Shown in pieces: positions 25,231-36,947 of a stretch of DNA of 64,000 nt. The DNA comes from Limnanthes douglasii subsp. nivea (lineage: Eukaryota; Streptophyta; Magnoliopsida; Brassicales; Limnanthaceae), in the NCBI GenBank assembly GCA_036936605.1, contig JAUPFV010000001.1, positions 321,124,250 to 321,188,249 on the forward strand, written 5' to 3'. The position numbers and the translations under genes were made by a program. How positions within the stretch are numbered: the first letter of the stretch is position 1; every line of letters starts with the position of its first letter. The notes below the pieces were generated by a model that did not search any database, was not told where the DNA came from, and worked only from the letters and a program-made list of their open reading frames with translations.

Positions 25231-25439
25231 GCTTAGCAAAGCGGAGCGGCCAAACAGATAGTAGCGGTGCCGAAGCAGGAAATTTCTTTGGTGATCTCCG
25301 AGGTCACTGACTCATTCGATGTATCCGCGGAGTATTTGGACCCAGAAAAAAAACAGGAATATGATCGGAGTAATTGAAGAAATAGTATCTATAGCACGAG
25401 AAATGGTGAGCGACTTGTGTAAGTTCTTTGAGTCTGTAA

Positions 25440-26000
25440 CTATTTTCGGGGGTGACTCAATGGCAGGTATCACCAATTCTTCTCGAAAAAAGCATGTGGT
25501 TAATCTGGCTACGTAGTTAGAGGAAAGAACTTTGCCACACTTATATCAGAACCTATCTCCCATCCTATGTTTCGATGACGATGACATGAGAGATATTGCC
25601 CATCCTCATGAAGATGCGATCGTAATTGTAGCGGCGATCGTTGGTGAGGAGGTTCGAAGGATATTAGTGGACACTGGAAGTTCGGAAAATATCATTTTCT
25701 TATCAACTTTCTCAAGATTTAGGAAGAAACCGGTGATTGTAACGTTGGATCGGACTATTATTGGTTTTACGGGAGCATCGACAAAGGTAGTCGACGAGTT
25801 CGAAGGTGTGGTCCAGCTTGGACGAGGACCTTTCAAAAAAGAGTAACGATCCTGTTTATAGTAGTAGATGCTCCTACGTCACATAACGTAATTTTCGGCC
25901 GATCTTGGTTATCAAGGATGCATGCCATAACCTCTACAGTTCATCAGTGCTTAAAATATGTGATCGGGAACAATGTCGGCGTTGTCAGAAGCAGCCAAAA
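25440..26000 (+). pseudogene. Protease of element B
   Basis: 25532-25846 is open and reads LCFDDDDMRDIAHPHEDAIV then RRILVDTGSSENIIF with a normal DTGSS active site. The following GRSWLSRMHA stretch appears in another frame after 25846. Confidence 0.85.
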
Positions 26001-26187
26001 GACAACAAGGGAATGTTATTGAGCATCATTGGAAACAAAATCAGATAAGGAGATGATTGATGCAAGAGATTAGCAATTAGTGGGTTCGGCCCCTTGATCG
26101 GAGCCTGCAGACGAACCTAGGGAGACCCTAGGGTTATTGCTTACTGACGAGAATTGTGAAAACTAGAAATTTTCCAAAGGCAAGGTT

Positions 26188-27420
26188 TTGAAGATTTGTG
26201 TAAATCTATCCCCCCTCTTTCGAGAAAAAATGATTCATTTTCTCAGGCAGAAGCTACATTTGTTTGCGTGGTGTTCAGAGGATGTTACAGGGGTTCATGA
26301 GAACGTTATTTATCATCAATTGTCTATAAATCCAAGTGTTCGACCTATAACACAAAAATACCGAGATTTCTCCCAAGAAAAGGCAGAGGCGATTATTTCA
26401 GAAGCTGAAAGGTTAACAAGGGTAGGACTTATCAGGGAGTCCCAATATTCGCGATCGACAGCAAATCTAGTTTTGGTAAAAAAAAAAGCGAAAAATGCAG
26501 AATGTGCGTGGACTTTACAGACCTTAACAAAACGTATCCTAAAGATCAGTTTCCCATGCCAAGGATCGATCAGCTGGTAGACTCGACGTCAGGGAAGAAA
26601 TTGTTATCGTTTATGGACGCATACGCAGAGTACAACCAGATAAAGTGGGATCTAAGAGATCACTAAAGCACCACATTTATCACAGGGAGAGGTTTATACT
26701 GTTATAAGGTTATGCCATTCAGTCTGAAGAACGCAGGGGCCACTTATCAGAGGCTGGTGAATAAAGTTTTCGAGGAGCAGATCGGGCGGAACGTTGAAGT
26801 CTATATTGATGACATGTTGGTCAAGAGTGTTACTGATGAAAACCATTTTTCCGACCTTGAGGAAAAATTCAAGAACCACGTAAACGTGAACCTCAAATTG
26901 AATCCAGAGAAGTGCTCCTTCGGAGTTCGGCCTGCAAAATTCCTAGGGTTCGTGATCAGCGAGAAAGGGATAGAAGCAGATCTAATCCAGTTAAACGCTT
27001 TGAATAGTATGGCACCCCCAAGAAATATTAAAGAGGTACAGATTTTGACCGGACGGCTTGCAACACTGAACAGATTCATCTCACGATCTTCCGACAAATG
27101 CGCACCTTTCTTTCAAGTGCTGAGGAATATTAAGAATTTTAGCTGGACGCCTAAATGTACAGAGGCTTTTCTCAACATAAAAAATTACTTATCATCCCCA
27201 ACGCTATTGAGAAAACCAATACCCGAAGAAATTTTGTTTCTATACATAGCGGTTTTAGAGCATCCGGTAAGTGCGGATTTAGTTCGAGAAGAGGATAGGG
27301 TCCCTAAACCTGTCTACTATGTGAGTAAAAGTTTACTGGATGTTGAAAACGGTATTTAAAGCTTGAAAAGCTAGCATTGGCTCTTGTAATGGCTATTAAA
27401 GGTATTCGAACTGTCTTTCC
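26188..27420 (+). pseudogene. Reverse transcriptase and RNase H of element B
   Basis: 26188-26580 gives the RT N-terminal part (LFAWCSEDVTGVHENVIYHQ, RPITQKYRDFSQEKAEAI). A single-base shift in the A-rich run near 26480 moves the next block (CVDFTDLNKTYPKDQFPMPR) to another frame. 26712-27359 is open with MPFSLKNAGATYQRLVNKVF, the catalytic YIDDMLVKS, PARPAKFLGF-like connection (RPAKFLGFVISEKGIEADL) and the Ty3 RNase H start (PVYYVSKSLLDVENGI), ending in a stop. Confidence 0.88.
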
Positions 27421-27490
27421 CCTAAAAATGTATTACAACAACGTGATATTTCTGGACGTATGTAAAAATAGTCGGTAGAGTTGGGGGACT

Positions 27491-28105
27491 TTGATATTGA
27501 TTTCTAACCAAGAAACGGCTATTAAAGGGCAAGCTCTAGCAGTTTTTTTATTAGAGTTCCACTCCAGTAGACCAGATGATGAAGCAACCGAACCAGAGGT
27601 AGATTCGGATGAGTGGATAGTCAGAACCGATGGTGGTTCAAGTATCAACGGATGCGGGGGCGGTATCCAGGTTTCTACACTATCAGAGATTGTGATGCAT
27701 CAAACGATTCATTTTGGTTTCAAGGCTTCGAACAACGAGTCCGAATATGAGGCAGCGCTGGTAGGCTTTAGCTTGGCGCAGATTTGCAGAGCCAGGAACG
27801 TTTGGTTGGTAAGCGATTCGGAGTTAGCGATTAATCACGCAATGGGACAATTCGAGTTGAGAAAAAAGCAACTAGTGCAATACTTAGTGGCCTTAAGAAT
27901 TTTGGCTTCATCCTTTAAAAAGATTACTTATGAGTATGTCCAAAGGGAAGATAATACAATTGTCGACTCATTGGCGACCACAGAATTTGTTGGAGAATAC
28001 CCCTGGATTCTGACTCAGGAGTATCCATCTATTTTGAAGCAGAAAGACCTAGAAAGCCGACCGGAAATGGCCTGTGAAGTCTCAACAGCTTCGAATACTG
28101 ACTGA
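27491..28105 (+). pseudogene. Second, archaeal-type RNase H of element B
   Basis: The open frame reads WIVRTDGGSSINGCGGGIQV, then FKASNNESEYEAALVGFSLA, then VWLVSDSELAINHAMG and YVQREDNTIVDSLAT. The D..G..., NNE.EYEA, SDS and late acidic residues of RNase H are visible. A second RNase H after the Ty3 one is the mark of the Tat lineage. It ends at TGA 28103-28105 before integrase, so the polyprotein is broken here. Confidence 0.88.
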
Positions 28106-29340
28106 AGGAGTAACATTATAAAGTTTTTGGCTGAGGAAGTACTGCTTGATGATAAGACTTTGGCAAAAAACGTTCGGTACAAGGCGCGAGGTTTTGCCTT
28201 ACTGGGACACGTTCTTTATAAAAAGTACGCAAGCAGACCTTTGTTAAGGTGCTTGAGGCACGAAGAGTCACAGATGGTGTTGTCTGAGCTACACGATGGT
28301 GAAGGGTCGTTACATTGTGGCTTCAAGACAATAATTAGGAGAGTTTTGTTGTCAGGTTTCTACTGGCCTATGCTAGCAGTCGAAGCCGAGGATTTGGTGA
28401 AAAGATGTGATACATGCCAGAGGTTTGCCAATTCAATCCACACCCCAACAGTCCCCCTCGAGTCCATCTAGGAAGGTCTACCATTTGACATGTGAGGGAT
28501 AGATCTAGTAGGTCCGCTTCCGTTAGCAACCGGAGGAAGACAAACCAACGTGGTTGCAGTGGATTATTTCTCAAAATGGGTCGAAGCGGACCCATTGTCA
28601 GTAACCAGAGCTAAAGATGTGGTAAAATTCATATGATCGAACATTTATTATCGATACGAGGTCCCTCAGAAGATATCCATGGACAATGGCCCCAGTTTGA
28701 CAGCAATGAAATGAGGATATTTTGTGCGAACCACAATATACAAACAGTGTTTCTCGGCCCCATTTCATCCTCAAACTAACGGACAAGTTGAAGTAACAAA
28801 CAAAACAATCATCAGCAGACTTAAGAGGATTTTAGAAGGAAAGACCGGAAAGTTGCCAGATTTTTTACAAGAGGTACTGTGGGCATACCAAACCACGCCT
28901 CGAACTGCGACACAAGAATCACCATACGCTCTGGTATGTGGCATGGATGCGGTAATTCCCGCAGAGACAATGTTCCTCTCTTTCAGAATCAACCATTATA
29001 AGGAAATCGCTAATGATGAAAATCGGACCTTGGCTTTGGATCAAATAGAGGAAAAACAATCTAAGGCTCATTTAAGCTCCTTGCATTATCAGAACCTGAT
29101 GAGAAGCATGTACGCTTCAAAAGTTCGAAGAAGAGACTTCAAAGTTGGGGAAAAAATCCTTCGAAAAGTATTCCTCCACACAAAAGACAAGTATCTTGGG
29201 AAGTTGGCACCCAATTGGGAAGGACCATAGCAAGTGATAGAAAAATTAATGTCAGGAACTTATCGGTTAAATGATAAATTCGGTCGACCTCTACGTCTCC
29301 CCTGGAATATTGAGCACCTTAAATTGTACTTAGATTGTTA
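28106..29340 (+). pseudogene. Integrase of element B
   Basis: 28127-28471 holds the zinc-binding part (ELHDGEGSLHCGFKTIIRRV, CDTCQRFANSIH). The core follows with GIDLVGPLP, VDYFSKWVEADPL, SMDNGPS and FHPQTNGQVEVTNKTI, which supply the DDE acidic residues. The C-terminal part ends with APNWEGP and RLPWNIEHLKLYLDC just before 29340. In-frame stops near 28471, 28493, 28635 and 29228 and a lost base near 28700 break it. Confidence 0.88.
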
Positions 29341-29504
29341 ATTTTCACCATTTTCTTTCAACTTCATTGTAAGACAATTTTAGTCGGAGACACACTCTTT
29401 CCTACCCTGGTGGCGTGCAAAGGTTTTAATGAGGTGTTTATCTAAACCGACCCGTTTATTAAATTTTTAGAGCCTTAACACAAGTTTACTTTTGTTATAT
29501 TGTC

Positions 29505-29890
29505 GAACCTGTTAAAAGGTTTTTCAACAACAAAATTGATCAACAATTTCGAAGCTATTAAAGGGTTTCTCAACATAAAATTTGATCAACAACGTCGAAC
29601 CCATTAAAGGGTTTTTCAACATCAAAGTTGATCAACAACTTCGAACCTATTAAAGGGTTTTTAAACACTAAAGTTGATCAACAATGTCAAAGCTATTAAA
29701 GGGTTTTTCAACATTAAAGTTGATCAACACATTTGAACCTATTAAAGGGTTTTTTAACATTAAAGTTGATCAACGATGTCGAACCTATTAAAGGGTTTTT
29801 CAACATTAAAGTTGATCAACACATTCAAACCTTATAGGGTTTTTCAACTTCAACGTTTATCAACAAAGTCGACCCTACCACAATGTTTTT
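29505..29890. repeat. Tandem array of 46 bp units in element B
   Basis: About eight units of 46 bp share GAACCTATTAAAGGGTTTTT then CAACATTAAAGTTGATCAAC. The last units decay into unique sequence by about 29960. It lies at the same place as the two arrays of element A, but with unrelated sequence. Confidence 0.93.
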
Positions 29891-30091
29891 TTAGCTAAAA
29901 AATTGATCTACAAATTTAAGCACAGTAAAGCCCATTAACTTTGGCGTAAAAAATTGATCACTTTCGATTACAAAAAGGGGTAGGATGTCGAACATAGTAA
30001 AAACAGATAGGAATGAAAATATGCAACAAAAAACAACCAAGTCAAGTCTTAACTGGTAAAAAAATAAACAAACATATCTGAGCAGCAGAGA

Positions 30092-33000
30092 TCAAGCATC
30101 GGAGGAGTCTTCAGACGGTTCAGAGTATTCAATTTCAGGGTCGGTACAATCAACACCTTCTGGACAATCTTCTTCGGGGACTTCTAACCACATCGACCCA
30201 AACGGCATTCGGGGCCATTGTGCATGAAAATTCATAACATAGTCGGCCCTTGCATCGATAACTTCTCTTTTCATAACCTTTTTGCACTTGGCGGCAAAGA
30301 GACGGTTTTCTTCCTTACTTATGTCGAGGGTCATTCGGAGCTCATGAATTTCCTTAGCCATTTGTGTTGATCGCCAGTGAAGGTAACCATTTTGAAGCTT
30401 CTGGGTAGCTAATTCTTTGACAGCTTTGGTGCGATCTCCGTTGGCTTGGGAGACAGATTTTTCCAAGTCTTTCTCTTCCATGTTAAAAGCTTGAATCTTA
30501 GCTTCGGCGGTTTCAGCTTGTTGGTTGGCAAGATGAACTAAGTCTTGTGATTATTTGGCTTTGGACAAAATGATTCTTTTGAGCTCGGCAAGTTCTCTCT
30601 GAAGTTTCAATACTTCCCTTTCTTTTTGGGCTATGGGGGCGAGCATGTTCTGCATAGATTTTTCCAGGACATCTGAATCTTGAAGGAAGAAAGTTTTCAA
30701 ACTCTGGCAAGAACATGTAAGAATGTAGGATCGGGATGCATTGAATTTCCTTGACAAGGAGTATGATCGTGCTGGGCCAATACAACAAGACCACCCGAGT
30801 GGTCTGACGCTTTGTTTTTACCTGCATAATGCATTTCATCCGATCCTCTTCCTCCTACACAAGCTTCGACGGGTGTAGAAAACTTCGTACGACCAAATTG
30901 TTCGAACATGGTGGGAATAGTGATCTGTTTTGCGGTTAGGTCGACATGCACTTCATCTAAAACAATTTTCCCTTTGGATTTCTTGTTCAAGGGGGGTTGT
31001 CTTCTTCAGCTGCGATGTTCTTTTTCTTTTTGTCACCACGTCCTTTCTGTCCCCCTTTGACGGCGGCATGAGATTTATCCCCGCTTACAACTGGGTCACT
31101 AAGAATGACAGTGGTTTCTGGTTCCCTTTCCTTTTGGGCTATGGGGGCGATTATGTTCTGTAGAGAGTTGGCAAGGACATCTAAATATTGAAGGAAGAAA
31201 AAGTTCAAACTCTGGGCACAAAAAGGCAAGAATGTAGGATCAGGATGAATTGAATTTCCTTGACAAGGAGTATGATCGTGCTGGGCTAATACAGCAAGAC
31301 CACCCGCCCGAGTGGTCTGACGCTTTGTTTTTACCTGCATAATGCATTTCCTCCGATCCTCTTCCTCCTACACAAGCTTCGACGGGTGTAGACAACTTCA
31401 CATCACCAAATTGCTCGAACATGGTGGGAATGGTGATCTGTTCTGCGGTCAGGTTGACATGCACTTCATCTACAAAAGTTTTCCCTTTGGATTTCTTGTT
31501 CAAGGTAGTGTTCTCTTCTTCAAGTGCGGCATTCTTTTTCCTTTTGTCACCACATCCTTTCCGTCCCCCTTTGACGGGGCTAGGGATTTATCCCCGCTTA
31601 CAACTAGGTCACTAAGAATGACAGTGGTTTCTGGTTCTGAGGGTGGTACTTCAATAGGTTTCTCTACGATAGTACCATCGGTATAATCCTCTTCGTTCTC
31701 CATATCAGACAACTCTTCCGATTTCACACGTTTGCTAGGCGCCCGATCCCTTTTGGGCAAAAATACTTCAAAGTATGGGGCCTCAAGCCTCTTCACGAGA
31801 TCGACGACATTAGAAGGAGTCTGAAGTTCTTCGATACTTAGAATATCGTTGGAGCAACGCCAAAGGTTGTTATTGATAAGATTGGTGTTCTTAAAGCATC
31901 GACAAAATTGTTGAACCCAATTCTTCCTGGAAAGTGCTCGAAGTTTGGCAAAGATTGTCAAGGATTTATTAAAGTGGGCTTTTCTCAACTTCTGAATGGC
32001 TACCTTGCAGGCTTAAAAAAGAAGGCCGACAATATATATAAATAAGTACATACCTTCAGGAGTCCATTTGTATGTAAGACGCCTCATATTTTCCTTGCTA
32101 TATGGTCGGTTGTTTTCCCAAGCACCGCTGATAAAGACAAATCCGTATTTCTACGACTTGTTGGCCTCCAGCAAGTTGTTTACTATCTTCTTCGGGTTAG
32201 CAAGGGAAAAGTAGAATAAGGGAAGCTTCAGAGACTTTGACAACCCGGATATACATATGTATTCCTTCATGGAGATCGGGATCCCAGCCAGCCGAGAAGC
32301 CATAATGGTAGACATTAAAGTATATAAAGCATTAGGAGTTAATTGGGTCGGCCAAATCTCGAGGATATCAAAGTATCTGAAGATTTCAGGATCAAGGGGA
32401 AGTCATAAACCCCAGTTGAAAAGCTTGGTAAAAAACACTATATCTCGAGCTTGTACAGACAAGGGAGTCTCACCAGGCTTTGGAAAGCAAACATTGACGC
32501 AATCAAGAATCCCTTAGATTTTCTTCAAGTCGGCTTCCTCATCAGGAGAATAATATAGGTACTTCCCATTAAAAAAAGACATAATATGATCGTTGGGAAG
32601 GCGAATATGGTAGTCTTTCACAACGTTGACAACTTCAGGAGGTAAAGGCTCTATTTCAGCCTCGCCAGCTGTGGGGGCATCTTAAGTTTCTAGATTTGTT
32701 GGAACGTCTAGCTCGACACTTTTGTCTCCAACATTGTTCGGTGCATGTGCTATGGTAAGTGTATCTTCGGCTTTTGCGGATGCAGATGCCTTATTGGAGG
32801 GTTTCTGGGTAGTTTTCTCAGCATTTTTATCTTCGATCTTTATCGACACAAGCTTTGGTTGAAGGCTTGCAAATGATTTTTTCAACAACTTTTTCCTCGA
32901 CCCTTGTCGACGTAGACACCTTGGATGGAGGTTTATGAGTAACTTTTTTGGTGGGCTTATCTTCGACACTTGTCGAGGCAGATACTTTGGAAGGTTTAAG

Positions 33001-33522
33001 AACTGGTTCTCAGCCTCGGTATTTTGAACTCTTTTGGGCAAGGACTTATCAGCAGATTTCAATCCTTTGGAAGAAGGAGTTGCAAGAACTACACCCGAGC
33101 TGCTATTAACTCGGTTATGACCAGTCGTTGGCACCTCAGACATCTTGGAAGCAGCTTCCTCCCATTTTCTTCTCTCTTCATCTTGTTGGACCATCTACTT
33201 AGGATTTCTCGCAGTGTTATGTCTGGTTCGAACCTCTATAATAGTTGGGGTCAGACGTATTCGGTCGCGGGGGAGGGTAGATGAAGAGCTAGAATCACCC
33301 ATAGTAAAAAAGAGGTTTTGGGACGGTCGACGGTATCCCGAGACTTTAGAAAGATCAACGGTTCCAAACTCAGTGGTGATACAGGACCCTTGTGAATTAA
33401 CCCGGCGGCTCAGTATTCTTCTGCTCTGTCGGTGATGCTGAGGTAGTCGATGAAATTAAAGACTGGCTTCTCGGAGGATCGGTTTTCTTCTTGGGTTTCT
33501 TATAAGAGGGAGGTTTTCTCAT
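30092..33522 (-). pseudogene. Antisense accessory ORF of element B (PF04195-like domain, coiled coil, acidic tail)
   Basis: It runs against the element, from an ATG at 33522-33520 (MRKPPSYKKPKKKTDP) to the stop at 30092. The first part is Lys/Ser/Pro-rich. At about 32670-32060 lies the PF04195-like domain: YHIRLPNDHIMSFFNGKYLY, VFFTKLFNWGL, LPLDPEIFRYFDI, WPTQLTPNALYTLMSTIMAS, with three in-frame stops. A candidate 54-bp intron (32053-32000, GTATGT to TAG) would keep frame into AIQKLRKAHFNKSLTIFAKL; 54 bp is short for plants. A Glu/Ser-rich part and a Glu/Lys coiled coil follow, ending in an acidic Ser-rich tail (PEIEYSEPSEDSSDA). About 510 bp are duplicated within it. Similar antisense ORFs are described in Grande/Retand-type elements, with unknown function. 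Confidence 0.75.
30620..31640. repeat. Tandem duplication of about 510 bp inside the antisense ORF of element B
   Basis: Landmarks repeat at offsets of 508-513 bp: CTATGGGGGC at 30631 and 31139, TTGAATTTCC at 30741 and 31250, GATCCTCTTCCTCC at 30842 and 31355, CCCCCTTTGACGG near 31051 and 31564. Protein blocks such as MFEQFG and VEACVGGRGS occur in both copies. Small differences show the duplication is not recent. Confidence 0.9.
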
Positions 33523-33617
33523 AAACAAAATCAAAGTTTCTCTCTCTAGGAACTAGGGAGTAGCAAGTGTTTATCTCTCTAAAACTCAGGTAAAATGAGA
33601 GAATGAATAAGTAGAAC

Positions 33618-33625
33618 TATTTATA
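33618..33625 (-). promoter_or_regulatory. TATA-like box upstream of the antisense ORF of element B
   Basis: Minus strand CCTATAAATAG lies about 96 bp before the ATG at 33522, followed by a leader rich in CT and AGAGAGA. The spacing fits an ordinary plant polymerase II promoter and suggests that the ORF had its own antisense transcription, separate from the LTR. Confidence 0.5.
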
Positions 33626-34199
33626 GGAAAATAAGCGTGGCAAAGGTTTGTTCCATGGAGAAGCGCAATCGAAAAGAGCGTTGGGAATATCAAGAGTCGC
33701 TTAACCAGAATGCTGGTTAAAATATAGTCAAGTTATCATAAGACACGTGTATATCCAGGCGGCTACAACAGACCTAGGGGGCTATACTTATGACGCACGC
33801 GTAAGGCAGCTCAACGAGTGAAAACTACGAATATAAGCGATGAATTGCAAATGACACGTGGGCAGACTGAAGAATGGCAAGTGGGTGAATCAGTGAAACG
33901 GTTCTATAAGAAATTGTAATGGGCCTTTGAAATTTTTTAACTTGACCTAAGGCCTATAAGAGATGGGCCAAAGAGATCGAATTCAGTCCCGGTTAGATCC
34001 GACACAACGTAATGTGACGGACCAATAGGTCTGCATCCAACAGACCAGTCACAAAGGGTCAATCTTCCGACCCAATAATGAAGGGTCGGAAAATAACGCG
34101 TAAAATGCAGCATCATCATCGAGGGGGTCGACAGAGAGGCTAACGCAAAATCTCGACCATAAGGTTTAGTAGTCAAGTAGGTTTTGCTCGATTCTCCAC

Positions 34200-34215
34200 A
34201 AAACTAGGGGGCTAC
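34200..34215 (+). promoter_or_regulatory. Polypurine tract of element B
   Basis: AAAACTAGGGGGCTAC lies directly before the 3' LTR start TGATAATGG. Its core is shared with the tract of element A. Confidence 0.75.
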
Positions 34216-34541
34216 TGATAATGGAATAAAATTCCAAGATTATTAGGGGGCTCAATTGATAATGTAAAGATCTATGGGGAGCTATTTATAATGATAAGAA
34301 ATTTAATAAATAAGTGTAAATATGGGGGCAAATATGTAATTAGAGTAAACATAGCATGTGACAGTAGAGCCCACATTGACACTATATAAGGAAATATCCC
34401 TTTTTGGGAAAATGGTACTTTCTAATTATTGGTACTTTATTTGACTACTTTCTCTCTCTAAAACTTTGTACTTACTCATCTGACACTCCTCCACCATATA
34501 CGTTATCCGATAATCCACCCTCAATATTCTAAGACTTATCA
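34216..34541 (+). repeat. 3' LTR of element B
   Basis: Starts TGATAATGGA and ends AGACTTATCA, with TATA box CACTATATAAGG near 34379. It is followed by the target duplication CATAC, then by element A sequence in antisense. Confidence 0.92.
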
Positions 34542-34546
34542 CATAC

Positions 34547-36900
34547 AACAATTTCTCCTTCAAAAATTGTTAGTGACTCAAAGAAAGCGCATAGCTCACT
34601 AAAATAATTTCTCACAACTGGCTCTTCCACCATATTGTTTTTGCTTATGTCTGGCTTTGGATCCAAATACTCCGTTGAAATATCAAATACATCAATACAT
34701 TCTTCGTCAATAAGTTCCGAGATCATTAGATAGATTTCTTTTTGCACAATATTTTTTTCTTTGGAGCAACCACATAATTCTTCTTCACAAAAATTGTCAG
34801 TTTTTCATTTTCGATCAAGGATTGTATCTTTTTTTTTCAATTATACGCAATCTGTTGTGTTATACCCAATATTCTCATGATACTTACAATACTTATTGCT
34901 TCTATTCTCCCTCAGAGTCTGAATTGAAAATGGCTTAGAAAACTGTACGTGCAGACGTGCTCTCTTAAAGACTGTTGTTGCGCATTTTATCAACTCGGCA
35001 AAATGTGATGGTCGAACCCATTTATTTGACATAGGTCGAAAATCATGTTATGTATTCATAACTGGTGCGTACTCTTTCACACTTGGCAGTGCTTGCATTA
35101 TCGTTTGAACTAGTGTTCGAGGTCGGACAACAGATGTTAAATTTGAATTGTTACGGCTGATGAGTCCGAAAATATTTGCCACTCACTGTAGAAACCGGAC
35201 AAGGGCAATCCGGACAATAATCACCCACTGAACCATCCGAGCAGGACAAAAGTACTAAATAACTAATCACATTTTGACTAAGCTAATTGCTAATCTGCTT
35301 AATAAACTAATAGGTTTTTGAACTCGACCCGGTTTCATAAATTTGACCCGCATATGGCCCATAATCAAGGGTATAAATACCCAACCACTTTCATTAATGA
35401 GGGTGATAAACATTTAATACAACCAGGCAGCTTAAATCTCCCACTACAAAACACTTAAACATTTAATACCTTTGAAACACCACAAAATATCTGACCAAAT
35501 TACCCTCAGTAAAAAATAATCCACACCAACGGCTACCATCGAACTTTGACGGAATTGGTTCAGCTCAAACTGTGCTAAAGAATTTATTTATGATGCTTGT
35601 GTTTCCTCCACCAGAATTATTTTCTCTACTTGATCTAATAGCGTCCCAAATGTCATTACTTTCCTCTCTGCATCGTTATCCTTCATTATTCCGGGAAGGA
35701 GTCTCATTCGGAAAGCAACCAATACCACTTTATCCTCACAACTTTCTATGTCAGTCTTAGCCTTGATAAAAAAGTTTGTATAATCCATAAGACTCTCTCC
35801 CACTTTTTTTCCTACAGTAAATAATCATATCACCATTCGCTTGGAAATTTTTGCTTCCCACAAAATACTGACAAAAAAATTTCCAAAACATATCAAAATT
35901 CTTGAAGCAACCCTCACGCAGACGATTGTACCACTTTGAAGCTAAATGTCTGGGAGAAGGCTTTGCATAAAAGCTTGTCATCGTCATCATAATTATCAGG
36001 AATTTATTTAATTTCTGTATGTGGTTATCCGGATCTTGTGTTCCATTAAACCTTTACAACCTAGAAATATCAAACCACTTAGGTAGATGTCCTGAAAGGA
36101 TTTCCGGGGAGAGAGGAGATGACCTCCAATTATGACCCACTTGATAGGCATTAGCCCCGATACTTCATTCACTGTTGTGTATAAACCTTATTCGGATAGA
36201 TAAATAAATTAATTAATCACATTGTACTCAATATTATGGCTCCCAGAAGAAATCTGTATGTGCGGACTAATTTGTTCATTTTGAACTACGTTTACAATCC
36301 TGGTCGACTCCGCGGAACCAAACTTTTTTTCCAATGTTTGGATTTTTCCTTCTTCGAACTCTTGGCTATATGTCCGAGGATCACCTCTTCGCCTCCTCGA
36401 ATTTGTTCTCTTGTAGATTTTTTGATGTCGATTATCCTCCTCAGACGAAAAAGATTCATTTGAACTATATGGTGAATATTCACTTGATTATGTTGATTCA
36501 TAACGATGTCCATATCTCACTCTTCTTTTCAAGGAATAATGGCTTTTCTTTTGACATCTTTCATTAGTACGATGATCATCTTGTACGCATTCTTGTCCAA
36601 CTGTTCGTTCTCTTAAGATCTAATATTTTAGTCTTTGAGAACTTATTATCGCCTATTTTTCAGCGTTCAACCTTACAATATCTTCCAAAAGTTTGTTCCT
36701 CTAAGCTACCAAAACCTACTCTTCTAATAGATCTTCAGCAGGCCGATCTTTATCATTTCCTTCATTTATTATTTGTTCATTGATTTTAACATCTCCAGAT
36801 AAGTCTCCAACCACACGATTTTTTAAACCAGTCTCTAACTCTCCTCAGAAATCTGTCTCCATCACTTTCTCAATGTTTCGAAGATATTACTATGGTTTTG
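34547..36900 (-). pseudogene. gag and gag-protease junction of element A
   Basis: Minus-strand blocks from right to left: an acidic/basic N-terminal part (about 36513-36292); the gag core (LASKWYNRLREGCFKNFDMF at 35990-35757, ESLMDYTNFFIKAKTDIESC and RMRLLPGIMKDN at 35803-35588); the C-terminal part (RPSHFAELIKCATTVFKRAR, YCKYHENIGYNTTDC at 35032-34841); then a linker (STEYLDPKPDISK at 34747-34547). The last is continuous with the protease at 23083, so B entered between gag and protease. About 35040-35570 is non-coding or too decayed to read. Confidence 0.78.
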
Positions 36901-36928
36901 GAATAACGATTCCGGGTACCAGTCGTAT

Positions 36929-36947
36929 TTCCAACAGACGTCGCCAA
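36929..36947 (-). promoter_or_regulatory. Primer-binding site of element A
   Basis: Minus strand TTGGCGACGTCTGTTGGAA directly follows the 5' LTR end. Compared with element B it differs at several positions (TGGCGACG against TGGCGCCG). Confidence 0.75.

Larger units (their letters stand above)
23084..34541 (+). mobile_element. Element B: complete-length Tat-type Ty3/gypsy LTR retrotransposon inserted in element A
   Basis: Two LTRs (23084-23410, 327 bp; 34216-34541, 326 bp) bound the element, flanked by CATAC at 23079-23083 and 34542-34546. Order on +: LTR, primer-binding site, gag, protease, RT, RNase H, archaeal-type RNase H, integrase, 46-bp tandem array, antisense accessory ORF with its own TATA-like box, purine tract, LTR. 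Length 11,458 bp. Coding parts have scattered stops and single-base frameshifts but are much better preserved than those of A. By eye roughly one position in ten differs between the LTRs, so it is an old insertion but younger than A. Confidence 0.93.
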
